64,000 bases of DNA, taken from positions 1,548,149-1,612,148 of the forward strand of contig NZ_JAULBL010000002.1 of NCBI RefSeq assembly GCF_030512175.1, read 5' to 3'. The translations under genes were made by a program, and so were the position numbers. Shown here in pieces: positions 17,358 to 25,416 of this stretch (position 1 is its first letter; every line of letters begins with the position of its first letter). The notes under the pieces are model-generated. The model made no database searches, was not told the origin of the DNA, and saw nothing but the letters and a program-made list of their open reading frames with translations. Origin of the DNA: Paeniglutamicibacter sulfureus (GTDB lineage: Bacteria; Actinomycetota; Actinomycetes; Actinomycetales; Micrococcaceae).

Positions 17358-18272
17358 CTATTCGGCGGCGATGGGCACCAGCAGGTCCTTCACGGCCGGA
17401 TCGGTGCGAAGGAATTCCTGTACGGCGGGATCTTGGAACGCCTTGACGAGGTTCTTCACGTTTTCGGTGTCTTGGAAGTCGGTGCCGATGGTCAGTTGAC
17501 CGGCGAATTCGTCGGGGGCCGCCGGGGCGTAGATCTGCTGCTCCAGCGGAACCTTGGCCGCGACGTAGTACTCGGTGTAGCCCACCGCTGCATCCAGGTC
17601 CGGCAGGGAGCGGGACTGTGCGGCGAAGTCGAGCAGCTTGAACTTCAGGTCCTTGGGGTTTTCGGCAATGTCCTTCTGGGTTGCCTTCCACTTGTCCACG
17701 CCGTCGGCCAGCTTGATCAGCCCTGCACGCTCCAGCAGCCACAGGCCCTGGGCCTCGTTGGCCGGGTCGGAGTACAGGGAGATGGTTGCCCCGTTGGGGA
17801 TCTCGTCGATCGACTGGTACTTCGCGCTCCAGATTCCGAAGCCCCAGCGGAACACCGGCGTGGCCGCTGCGAGCTTGAAGTCGGGATTGGCCTCGAGCAC
17901 CTGGGAGAGCCAAAGCTTGTGCTGGTAAATCGTTCCGGCGACCTCGCCGGTGGATACCGCGCGGTTCAGCGTGGTCGAATCGGCCAATCCCTTGAAGGCC
18001 ACCTTGATGCCGTATTTGGGGGCGATTTCCTCCGCCACGAAGTTCACCAGCGCCTGCTCGGCGTGGTTGCCTTCCGCTGTGACGACCGTGAGCGTGGCTC
18101 CGGCAACGGTGTTCGGTGACTTGTCCCCGGCGTTGGAACTGATGATCGCTGCGGCAGCAATGGCTCCGGCGAGGGCGATGGCACCAAGGGTCCAGGGCCA
18201 CTTCTTTTTCTTTTGGATGGTGAAGCCGTGGGACTCGGGCCCGGTGGCGGTCTTGGGGTCGGTGATGGTCAT
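17358..18272 (-). CDS. metQ: Methionine ABC transporter substrate-binding protein (MetQ/NlpA family)
   Basis: 304-aa binding protein of the NlpA/MetQ family, receptor for D/L-methionine or its oxidised forms. The mature domain starts around residue 60 and runs through typical family segments (YQHKLWL, YSDPANEAQGLWLLERAGLI). The N-terminus is KKKKWPW followed by one hydrophobic segment (about residues 27-47) with no cysteine, so it is anchored by an uncleaved helix or processed by signal peptidase I rather than lipidated. This is unusual for MetQ. It is last in the order metN-metI-metQ, 87 bp after metI. AAAGG precedes the ATG. Confidence 0.9.
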   Translation of the reverse strand: MTITDPKTATGPESHGFTIQKKKKWPWTLGAIALAGAIAAAAIISSNAGDKSPNTVAGATLTVVTAEGNHAEQALVNFVAEEIAPKYGIKVAFKGLADSTTLNRAVSTGEVAGTIYQHKLWLSQVLEANPDFKLAAATPVFRWGFGIWSAKYQSIDEIPNGATISLYSDPANEAQGLWLLERAGLIKLADGVDKWKATQKDIAENPKDLKFKLLDFAAQSRSLPDLDAAVGYTEYYVAAKVPLEQQIYAPAAPDEFAGQLTIGTDFQDTENVKNLVKAFQDPAVQEFLRTDPAVKDLLVPIAAE

Positions 18273-18359
18273 GTGGAACTGCCTTTCGGGCGCGGGAGTG
18301 AACGGATGAGTGTTGCTAGAAGAGACAAAGGGGGAATGCGTGGGTGGGCGCCGTATTGG

Positions 18360-19079
18360 CTAGGCCCGGCGGCGCAGGTGCGGGGTGGTCGCCCGCACCA
18401 GTGCGTCGCCGGTGAGCTGGACGATGGTGACCAGCGCGATCAGCAGGATGACCGTGGCGAGCATGACGGTCTGGTCGAAGCGCTGGTAACCATAGGTGAC
18501 CGCGACGTAGCCAATCCCGCCGGCGCCGATGGTCCCGGCGATGGCCGAGTATTCGATCATGGCGATGGTGTTGATGGTCAGCCCGCCCAGGATGGCGGGA
18601 ACGGCCTCGCCCAGCTGCGCGCTGCGGATGATCTGCAGCGGCGAGCCGCCCGAGGCGCGCGCCGCGGCGGTGACAGAGCGCGGGACGTCGCGCAAACAGT
18701 TCTCCACGAGCCTGGCGAAGAACGGGATGCCGGCCAATGACATGGGCACCACGGCGGCGGCAATGCCGATGTTGGTGCCGGTGACGAAGCGGGTGAACGG
18801 GACGATCGCGGCCATCAGCACCAGGAACGGCAGCGACCTGCCGATGTTCACGATCCAGCTCAGCACCGAGTAGGTGCCCCGGTGCTCGTAGAGCCCGCCG
18901 GGTGCCATGTTGTGCAGCGCCACGGCGATCGGGGTGCCCAGGGCGACGACGATGAGCATGACGATGCCGACCATGGCCAGGGTTTCGCCGAGTGCCGGCA
19001 CCAGCAGCGCCGGAAGCTCGGGCAGGGGAGTGTCGGACAGTGCGCGGATCTGCACCGCGGCAGGAATGCCTAGGCCCAT
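18360..19079 (-). CDS. metI: Methionine ABC transporter permease
   Basis: 239-aa permease with about five membrane helices. The EAA-type cytoplasmic loop (AARASGGSPLQIIRSAQLGEAVP) and MetI signature SAIAGTIGAGGIGYVAV are present. It couples to MetN. ATG 19079 is chosen because GGAG precedes it and it overlaps the last 10 bp of metN, which indicates translational coupling; upstream reading in this frame is antisense noise within metN. Confidence 0.93.
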   Translation of the reverse strand: MGLGIPAAVQIRALSDTPLPELPALLVPALGETLAMVGIVMLIVVALGTPIAVALHNMAPGGLYEHRGTYSVLSWIVNIGRSLPFLVLMAAIVPFTRFVTGTNIGIAAAVVPMSLAGIPFFARLVENCLRDVPRSVTAAARASGGSPLQIIRSAQLGEAVPAILGGLTINTIAMIEYSAIAGTIGAGGIGYVAVTYGYQRFDQTVMLATVILLIALVTIVQLTGDALVRATTPHLRRRA

Positions 19080-20104
19080 TGGAGCTCCTCCGTGATTCGT
19101 GGTGCGGGCTGGACCGCGGGGGCGGCGGCTTCGCGGGGAACCGCGCGCAGGCCGTGGCGGGCAAACGCCGCGGCTGCCAGCGGCTCGGGGGCGCGCAGCC
19201 CCACGGTGGCGTTGCCGGTGCTGGTCCCGTCGATGCTTTGGATGGTGGCGGCCAGCAAGGCCACCGGCTCGCCGAGGTCGGCGGAGACGCGTTGCAACCA
19301 ATCCGCCGGGACGGTGCGTGAATCGTAGGTCACGTGCCATGCTCGCGAACCTGCCCCGGGATGGGCGGGGGACAGACGTGGCTGCAGCGCCCGGCCCAGG
19401 GCCGAGTCGTGGTCGGTGAGCAGGTCCACCAGTGACCCTTGTTCGGTGATGCGGCCGTTTTCCAGCCGGGCAGCGGAATCGGCCACGTGCAGCACGGTGT
19501 CCATTTCATGGGTGATGAACACGACCGCCAGGTCCAGGTCGTCGCGCAGCTGGCGCAGGAGCGAGACGACCGAGCGCGTGGTTTCCGGGTCCAGCCCCGA
19601 GGTCGCCTCGTCGGAGAGCAATACTGAGGGACGCAGGGCCAGCGCACGGGCAATGCCCACGCGCTGGAGCTGGCCGCCGGAAAGTTCGAAGGGGTAGTGG
19701 TTGGCGCGGTGGGAGAGGCCGACGCGTTCGAGCAGTTCGGCGACCCGGGCCTTTGTCTCGGCCGGGGTCACGCCCAGGTACTGCAGCGGCAGGGCAATGT
19801 TCTCCGCGGCGGTGCGGCGTGAAAGCAGGCTCGCGGACTGGAAGATGGTGCCGATGCGGCGCCGGGCGACCCGTAGCTTGCGTTCCGAAAGCCGGGCCAG
19901 GTCTTCGCCGTTGACGATGACCTGTCCGGAGGTGGGGCGTTCCAGGAGATTGATGCACTGGGCCAAAGTGGATTTTCCGGCACCCGAGGGGCCCACGATG
20001 GCGAGGATCTCGCCAGTGGCAACGTCGATCTCCAGGTTGTCCAGGACGGTGACGGACGTGTCTCCGTGTCCGTAGACCTTGGTGAGGTTTTTCAGGCTGA
20101 TCAT
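19070..20104 (-). CDS. metN: Methionine ABC transporter ATP-binding protein
   Basis: 344-aa ATPase of the methionine importer. Walker A GPSGAGKST, signature ELSGGQLQR and Walker B VLLSDEATSGLDP are intact. The C-terminal region after about residue 250 is the NIL domain, which in MetN binds methionine and shuts transport down when the cell is replete. First gene of metN-metI-metQ. GGAAAGG precedes the ATG. The upstream intergenic region of about 470 bp to paaA contains repeats and palindromes that may hold its control sites; no SAM riboswitch was recognised. Confidence 0.94.
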   Translation of the reverse strand: MISLKNLTKVYGHGDTSVTVLDNLEIDVATGEILAIVGPSGAGKSTLAQCINLLERPTSGQVIVNGEDLARLSERKLRVARRRIGTIFQSASLLSRRTAAENIALPLQYLGVTPAETKARVAELLERVGLSHRANHYPFELSGGQLQRVGIARALALRPSVLLSDEATSGLDPETTRSVVSLLRQLRDDLDLAVVFITHEMDTVLHVADSAARLENGRITEQGSLVDLLTDHDSALGRALQPRLSPAHPGAGSRAWHVTYDSRTVPADWLQRVSADLGEPVALLAATIQSIDGTSTGNATVGLRAPEPLAAAAFARHGLRAVPREAAAPAVQPAPRITEELQWA

Positions 20105-20523
20105 GCGATGCCTTTCCGTGCTGGATTGGCACCTGCTGGTGCCGCTGTTTTCCTGCCCCGCCAGGGGGAGGGGTTCCGGGGATGGTCAATTCTGCGTCGA
20201 GGGGATAGCCCCTGGCCATGGGTCTGTCACGGCGGGGCACGCAACGACTTGTTGCGTCACGCAGGCGGGCCCCGGCGCGTCGTCCATTGCGTTTCATGAC
20301 GCGTGAAACGGTGCCGGCGACTTGTCGCGTCACAAACGTGACGCCGGCCGCTTCGGTAGCTCCGTGGACCGAAAACTTCTTTTCCGGCCGAGCGGCCTTC
20401 CCCTGCTCGATCGGCGGCGGTCCTCGGCGTGCAGGGGGGGTGTCCGCTGAGCCGCGGGCATTGCGGGGAGCTGCGGCGTCGTCTTCCGGTCCTGCGGCGA
20501 TTGACGAAAAGGCGTTCGTCCGC
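20105..20523. other. Long divergent intergenic region between metN and paaA with repeated GTCAC/GTGAC motifs
   Basis: About 420 bp without a supportable gene. It holds a 16-bp direct repeat (CGACTTGTTGCGTCAC at 20245-20260 and CGACTTGTCGCGTCAC at 20318-20333, 73 bp apart, one mismatch), the inverted repeat GTTTCA-N7-TGAAAC (20291-20309) and GCGTCAC-N4-GTGACGC (20327-20344). The spacing suggests clustered operators for metN, paaA or both. The regulator is unknown. Confidence 0.5.
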
Positions 20524-20545
20524 ATATCCTGAACGAACGGTCAGT
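20524..20545. promoter_or_regulatory. Putative PaaR operator upstream of paaABCDE
   Basis: CGAACGGTCAGT (20534-20545) matches the right half of the PaaR operator consensus at all fixed positions. The left half is weak (3 of 7). It lies 33-55 bp upstream of the paaA ATG and shares its half-site with the tetR gene upstream region. Confidence 0.6.
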
Positions 20546-20578
20546 AAATAATCTTTTTGTCACAGTGAGGTGAGCACT

Positions 20579-21568
20579 ATGGCTGCACAGCAAGAAAGCG
20601 GCGGATCGCTATCCGCGGTACTTTCTCCTGAGGAGCAAGCAGGGCAGGATCGCTTCAACGCGATCATTGCCGAGGATTCACGCATCGAACCCCGCGACTG
20701 GATGCCCGAGGCATACCGCAAGACCCTGACGCGGCAGATGTCACAGCACGCCCACTCCGAGATCATCGGCATGCAGCCGGAGGCCAACTGGATCACCAGG
20801 GCCCCTTCGCTCAAACGCAAGGCCATTCTCATGGCCAAGGTGCAGGACGAAGCCGGACACGGCCTCTACCTGTATTCGGGCACCGAGACCCTCGGCACCC
20901 CGCGCGATGTGCTCAACGACCAGTTGATGACGGGCAAGGCCAAGTACTCTTCGATCTTCAACTACCCGGCACGCTCCTGGGCCGACATGGGCGCCATCGG
21001 CTGGCTGGTCGACGGCGCCGCCATCGCCAACCAGGTCCCGCTGTGCCGCGCCTCCTACGGCCCCTACGGCCGGGCCATGGTGCGCATCTGCAAGGAGGAA
21101 TCCTTCCACCAGCGCCAGGGTTTTGAGATCCTGCTCGAGCTGGCCAACGGCACCGAAGCGCAGAAGAAGATGGCGCAGGACGCAATCAACCGGTTCTACG
21201 CCCCGTCCCTGATGATGTTCGGTCCGCCGGATTCCGACTCCCCGAACTCGGGCCAGTCCACCGCGTGGAAGATCAAGCGGTTCTCCAACGACGAATTGCG
21301 CCAACGCTTCGTCGGCATGATCGTCGAGCAGGTCAAGGTGCTGGGTCTGACCCTGCCGGACCCCGAGCTGCGCTTTGACGAGGAATCCGGGACGTGGAAG
21401 CACATGGACCTGGACTGGGTTGAGTTCAAGGCAGTCATCGCCGGCAACGGGCCCTGCAACGCGCAGCGCCTGCAGCGCCGCCGCGATGCACACAATGAAG
21501 GCGCCTGGGTGCGCGAAGCTGCCGCGGCATACGCGGCAAAGATGGCTCGAAAGACCGAGGTTGCATAA
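20579..21568 (+). CDS. paaA: 1,2-phenylacetyl-CoA epoxidase catalytic subunit PaaA
   Basis: 329-aa catalytic subunit of the multicomponent epoxidase that converts phenylacetyl-CoA, O2 and NADPH to the 1,2-epoxide. Ferritin-like four-helix fold; the diiron ligands are visible in two EXXH motifs, [10 protein letters not shown] and [14 protein letters not shown] 20579 is preferred over GTG 20570 because AGGTGAG lies 5 nt upstream. First gene of a five-gene epoxidase operon with overlaps or gaps of only a few bases, under a PaaR-type operator. Confidence 0.96.
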   Translation: MAAQQESGGSLSAVLSPEEQAGQDRFNAIIAEDSRIEPRDWMPEAYRKTLTRQMSQHAHSEIIGMQPEANWITRAPSLKRKAILMAKVQDEAGHGLYLYSGTETLGTPRDVLNDQLMTGKAKYSSIFNYPARSWADMGAIGWLVDGAAIANQVPLCRASYGPYGRAMVRICKEESFHQRQGFEILLELANGTEAQKKMAQDAINRFYAPSLMMFGPPDSDSPNSGQSTAWKIKRFSNDELRQRFVGMIVEQVKVLGLTLPDPELRFDEESGTWKHMDLDWVEFKAVIAGNGPCNAQRLQRRRDAHNEGAWVREAAAAYAAKMARKTEVA

Positions 21569-21571
21569 CTC

Positions 21572-21865
21572 ATGACCGAAACAGAAGGCACCTGGCCGCT
21601 CTGGGAAGTATTTGTCCGCTCCTCCCGCGGGCTCTCGCACGTCCATGCAGGATCCCTGCACGCCCCGGATGCGGAGATGGCGCTAAAGAACGCCCGCGAC
21701 CTGTACACCCGACGCAACGAGGGCGTCTCCCTCTGGGTCGTGGCCAGCAGCGACATCATCGCCTCGGACCCCGACGCCAAGGGCATGTACTTTGAGTCCC
21801 CGCAGGGCAAGGACTACCGCCATGCCACGTACTACACCAAGTCCGAGGGCGTGAAGCACCTGTGA
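21572..21865 (+). CDS. paaB: 1,2-phenylacetyl-CoA epoxidase subunit PaaB
   Basis: 97-aa small subunit that bridges PaaAC heterodimers in the epoxidase. Family features are WPLWEVFVRSSRGLSHVHAGS at the N-terminus (residues 8-28) and the NARDLYTRRNEGVSLWVV segment. It starts 4 nt after paaA and its stop overlaps the paaC start (GTGA), so stoichiometric expression is expected. Confidence 0.95.
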   Translation: MTETEGTWPLWEVFVRSSRGLSHVHAGSLHAPDAEMALKNARDLYTRRNEGVSLWVVASSDIIASDPDAKGMYFESPQGKDYRHATYYTKSEGVKHL

Positions 21866-22722
21866 GCGCACACGAGACAGACCACTCCCTGGACAGCTTC
21901 GGCGACACCTCGGCCTCGGCCACCCGCGTCACCCCGGGCAACGCCCTGCGCCCCGAGGACATCGCCATCGCTCAGGACCAGCCATCCGAGCAGGTCGCCG
22001 AATACGCCCTGCGGCTGGGCGACGACGCCCTGATCCTCGCCCAGCGCCTCTCGCACTGGATCTCCCGCGGACCGGAGATCGAGGAAGACATCGCCCTGGG
22101 CAATATCGCCCTGGATCAGCTGGGCCACGCCCGCTCCTTCCTCTCCTACGCCGCCAAGGCGTGGGACAAGACCGAGGACGACCTGGCCTACTGGCGCGAG
22201 GAGGAGGACTTCCGATCGCTGCACATCGTCGAACAACCCAACGGCGACTTCGGCGTGACCATCGTGCGCCAGCTGATCATCTCCATCTACCAGCACCTGC
22301 TTTACACGGCGCTGCTGGACTCGGCCGATCCGACGATCGCGGCAATTTCCGCCAAGGCCGTCAAGGAGGTCGACTACCACCGCGACCACGCCATCGCCTG
22401 GACCCTGCGCCTAGGCATCGGCACCGAGGAATCGGCACGCCGCATGCGCCACGCCCTGGAGGTGCTGTGGCCCTACGTGGGGGAGATGTTCGAGGACGAG
22501 GAACTGCACGCAGCCCTGGGCGATGTCGCAGTGGCACCCTCTTCGCTGCGCGCCGCGTGGGAAGAAGAAATCACCGCCGTCTTGAAGGACGCCGAACTCG
22601 AGCTCCCCACGGTTCCCTTCGCCATGGCCCGCGGCCGGCGCGGCGAACACTCCGAACACCTCGGCTTCATTCTGGCCGAAATGCAGGTCCTGGCGCGCAA
22701 GCACCCCGGCGCCACCTGGTAA
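21862..22722 (+). CDS. paaC: 1,2-phenylacetyl-CoA epoxidase structural subunit PaaC
   Basis: 286-aa ferritin-like partner of PaaA that stabilises the catalytic subunit but lacks a functional metal site in characterised enzymes. Segments such as IALGNIALDQLGHARSF and EVDYHRDHAIAWTLRLG mark the family. The start is a GTG overlapping the paaB stop codon. It ends 17 bp before paaD. Confidence 0.95.
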   Translation: MSAHETDHSLDSFGDTSASATRVTPGNALRPEDIAIAQDQPSEQVAEYALRLGDDALILAQRLSHWISRGPEIEEDIALGNIALDQLGHARSFLSYAAKAWDKTEDDLAYWREEEDFRSLHIVEQPNGDFGVTIVRQLIISIYQHLLYTALLDSADPTIAAISAKAVKEVDYHRDHAIAWTLRLGIGTEESARRMRHALEVLWPYVGEMFEDEELHAALGDVAVAPSSLRAAWEEEITAVLKDAELELPTVPFAMARGRRGEHSEHLGFILAEMQVLARKHPGATW

Positions 22723-22739
22723 GCAAAGGACGAGAGAAA

Positions 22740-23225
22740 ATGATTGCCACCATCACCGAGCTGCGCGAAATCGCCGCACGGGTGACCGACCCCGAGATCC
22801 CGGTGCTCACCATCGCGGACCTGGGGATCCTGCGGGACGTGGAGCTTCAGGGCGACACCGTGGTCGTCACCATCACCCCCACGTATTCGGGATGCCCGGC
22901 GATGGACGCAATCACCGAGGACCTCGGAACCGTCTTCAAGGATTCCGGATTCGACTCGGTCCGCGTCAACCTGGTCCTTTCCCCGGCCTGGAGCACCGAC
23001 TGGATGACCGAGTCGGGCAAGGCCAAGCTCCAGGCCTACGGCATTGCCCCGCCCACGGGCACCGGCCACCGCGGGCCGGTGACCCTGGGCCTGGGCGTGA
23101 AGTGCCCGCAATGCCACTCGCTCAATACCAAGGAACTTTCCCGCTTCGGTTCCACCTCGTGCAAGTCCATGTACCAATGCAAGGACTGCCTGGAACCCTT
23201 CGACTACTTCAAGGTGCTCTCATGA
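22740..23225 (+). CDS. paaD: Epoxidase maturation factor PaaD (MIP18 family)
   Basis: 161-aa protein with an N-terminal MIP18/DUF59 domain (TDPEIPVLTIADLGIL, residues 17-32; TPTYSGCPAMD) and a C-terminal zinc-ribbon-like CPQC...CKDC. PaaD is thought to help assemble the Fe-S cluster or diiron centre of the epoxidase. GGACGAGAG lies just upstream of the ATG. The stop overlaps the paaE start (ATGA). Confidence 0.94.
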   Translation: MIATITELREIAARVTDPEIPVLTIADLGILRDVELQGDTVVVTITPTYSGCPAMDAITEDLGTVFKDSGFDSVRVNLVLSPAWSTDWMTESGKAKLQAYGIAPPTGTGHRGPVTLGLGVKCPQCHSLNTKELSRFGSTSCKSMYQCKDCLEPFDYFKVLS

Positions 23226-24418
23226 CAGACACGACTGCCGCCCTGCCGGCCAACGACGGCGTTGACCCCGAGGTCCCGGGCCGCCGCCGGACCACCTTCC
23301 ACACCCTGGAGGTCTCCGAGGTCCGCCGGCTCACGGCCGACGCCATCGAGGTCACCTTCGAGGTCCCCGCGGACCTCGCCGGCCAATACGACTACCTTCC
23401 GGGCCAGTACGTGGCCCTGCGCAAGGAACTTGAGGACGCTGAGGGCAACCTCGTGGAGCTGCGCCGCAGCTACTCCATTTGCGCCGAACCGACCGCCGGG
23501 GAAATCCGCGTCGCCATCAAGCGCGACATCGGCGGCATCTTCTCCACCTGGGCCAACGAGTCCCTGGCCGCCGGGGACACCATGGATGTCATGAGCCCCA
23601 CCGGCGGCTTCATCTCCAAGCACAAGATGAACGGGTTGAACGACCCCGATGACATCGATGTGGAAACCGAGGACACCTTCGTGGCCGTGGCCGCCGGATC
23701 GGGCATCACCCCGGTCATGGCCATCGCCCGCACGGTGCTGGCCGCCAACCAGAACGTCCACTTCGACCTTGTCTATGCGAACAAGGCAGCCATGGACGTG
23801 ATGTTCCTGGAGGAGCTGGCGGACCTCAAGGACCGCTACCCGGCACGCTTTGCCCTGCACCACGTGCTGAGCCGCGAACAACGGATCTCCCCGCTGCTCT
23901 CGGGCCGCATTGACGCGGAGAAGCTGAACAAGCTGCTGGGCTCGGTCATCCGCACCGACCAGGTCGACGAATGGTTCCTCTGTGGCCCCTTCGAGCTGGT
24001 CCAGCTGGTGCGCGACAACCTGGCCGCGCAGGGCGTCCCGGCGGACAAGGTCCGCTTTGAGCTGTTCACCACCGGGGAGCCCACCCGCCCCGAAGGCAAC
24101 ATCGGCCGTCCTGTCGTCATCGACGAATCCGACGAGACCTACCAAATCGAGTTCAAGCTCGATGGCCTGCAGGGCGAGGTCAAGAGCCCCGTTCACGCCC
24201 GCGAGACCATCCTCAACGCCGCGCTGCGCGTCCGCCCGGACGTCCCGTTCGCCTGCGCCGGTGGCGTCTGCGGCACCTGCCGCGCCAAGGTCGTCGAGGG
24301 TAGCGTGGACATGGACGAGAACTACGCCCTGGAACCTGACGAAATCGAGCGGGGCTACGTGCTCACCTGCCAGTCGCGGCCCACCACCGATCGCGTCCTG
24401 GTCGACTACGACGCCTAA
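23222..24418 (+). CDS. paaE: 1,2-phenylacetyl-CoA epoxidase reductase PaaE
   Basis: 398-aa NADPH-dependent electron donor to the diiron epoxidase. An N-terminal FAD domain (RRSYSICAEP flavin motif), an NAD(P) domain (AAGSGITPVMAI; WFLCGPFELV) and a C-terminal plant-type [2Fe-2S] ferredoxin domain with CAGGVCGTC plus a distal cysteine in LTCQSR are all present. Last of the tightly coupled paaABCDE set, followed by a hairpin at 24434. Confidence 0.96.
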   Translation: MTDTTAALPANDGVDPEVPGRRRTTFHTLEVSEVRRLTADAIEVTFEVPADLAGQYDYLPGQYVALRKELEDAEGNLVELRRSYSICAEPTAGEIRVAIKRDIGGIFSTWANESLAAGDTMDVMSPTGGFISKHKMNGLNDPDDIDVETEDTFVAVAAGSGITPVMAIARTVLAANQNVHFDLVYANKAAMDVMFLEELADLKDRYPARFALHHVLSREQRISPLLSGRIDAEKLNKLLGSVIRTDQVDEWFLCGPFELVQLVRDNLAAQGVPADKVRFELFTTGEPTRPEGNIGRPVVIDESDETYQIEFKLDGLQGEVKSPVHARETILNAALRVRPDVPFACAGGVCGTCRAKVVEGSVDMDENYALEPDEIERGYVLTCQSRPTTDRVLVDYDA

Positions 24419-24433
24419 GACGCAAACCACATC

Positions 24434-24470
24434 GCAAGGATCCATCCGCGGGAGCGGGTGGATCCTTGGC
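24434..24470 (+). terminator. Hairpin between paaE and the PaaG-like gene
   Basis: 14-bp stem with one G-U pair (24436-24449 with 24454-24467, 4-nt loop) and no U-run. It may be a partial terminator or an mRNA 3' stabiliser that lowers expression of the next gene. Confidence 0.6.
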
Positions 24471-24503
24471 ATAGGACCTAAAACCGGAGGGACACGGACC
24501 AAC

Positions 24504-25283
24504 ATGATTGAACTGAACATCACCGGCGGGGTGGCAGAGATTGTGCTTAACGCCCCGGAGAAGATGAATTCCCTGAACGAGGCCGCCCTGGCGGAACTCG
24601 GTGCGGCCTACGACAAGGCCGCCGAAGGTGTGGAGACCGGCGAGGTGCGCGCCCTGCTGCTGCGCGGCGAGGGCCGCGGCTTCTGCGCCGGACGTGACAT
24701 TTCGGGCGTGGTTCCGGCCGACGATGATGTCATGGGATACCTCGGGGGCACGGTGCAGCCGCTGCTGGCCAAGATGTCCTCCTTCCCTGCGCCCACCTTC
24801 GCCGCGGTGCAAGGGGCCTGCCTCGGGGTCGGGCTGGGCCTGGCCATTGCCACCGACGTGGTCTACGTGGCGCAGAACGCCAAGATCGGCTCGCCCTTCG
24901 CCAACTTGGGGGCGACCCTGGACTCGGGCGGGCACTGGCTGTTCACCGAGCGACTGGGCACGCACCGCACGCTGGATCTGATCTACACCGCGGAACTGAT
25001 CAGCGGCGCCGACGCGGTGGCCTCCGGGCTCTTCTCCCGGGCCATGCCCGCCGATGAATTGCTCGAGACCACGCGCGGCATCGTCGCCAAGGTCGCCTCC
25101 GGTGCCACCGGCGCCTTCCGGGCATCCAAGGAACTCGTGGCAGAGATCCGCGACTCCCGTCTGGGACTGTGGGAATCGATGGCCAATGAGAACCAGGCCC
25201 AGGCGGATCTGTGCGCGACGGAGGACTACGCGGAGGGGTTCCTGGCCTTCCAGGAAAAGCGGAAGCCTGCATTCAAGGGCTAA
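24504..25283 (+). CDS. paaG: Enoyl-CoA hydratase/isomerase family protein, probable PaaG epoxide isomerase
   Basis: 259-aa crotonase-fold protein. The oxyanion-hole segments are GRGFCAGRDISG and GACLGVGLGLAIATD. The second catalytic region reads GATLDSGGHWLFTERLG, with the aspartate typical of PaaG-type isomerases and no glutamate as in hydratases. PaaG converts the ring epoxide to the oxepin-CoA and later isomerises a double bond. It lies 86 bp downstream of paaE on the same strand. GGAGG at 24486 is somewhat far (13 nt) from ATG 24504. PaaF-type hydratase activity cannot be fully excluded. Confidence 0.85.
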   Translation: MIELNITGGVAEIVLNAPEKMNSLNEAALAELGAAYDKAAEGVETGEVRALLLRGEGRGFCAGRDISGVVPADDDVMGYLGGTVQPLLAKMSSFPAPTFAAVQGACLGVGLGLAIATDVVYVAQNAKIGSPFANLGATLDSGGHWLFTERLGTHRTLDLIYTAELISGADAVASGLFSRAMPADELLETTRGIVAKVASGATGAFRASKELVAEIRDSRLGLWESMANENQAQADLCATEDYAEGFLAFQEKRKPAFKG

Positions 25284-25302
25284 GCTCCCCGGATTCCTTG
25301 TG

Positions 25303-25329
25303 GGGCGTCCCCGCCAAGCGGGGACGCCC
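25303..25329. terminator. Terminator hairpin between convergent genes
   Basis: Perfect 12-bp stem GGGCGTCCCCGC (25303-25314) with 25318-25329 and a 3-nt loop, just past the PaaG-like stop. Confidence 0.8.
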
Positions 25330-25416
25330 AACGCGTATGTTGGTTCCAGCGTGCATTCGGGCGATACCTTCCACCATTTCGATCGCGACCGCGTTCGAAC
25401 TGACCGGGGAAGCCGG

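Noticed and set aside
20218-20532. 104-codon plus-strand open frame in the metN-paaA spacer
   Set aside because: No ribosome-binding site, Arg/Ala/Pro-rich composition typical of random G/C-rich DNA, and it runs into the operator.
20105-20570. SAM riboswitch in front of metN
   Set aside because: The conserved core elements of SAM-I/SAM-IV class riboswitches were not found; only repeats and palindromes are present.
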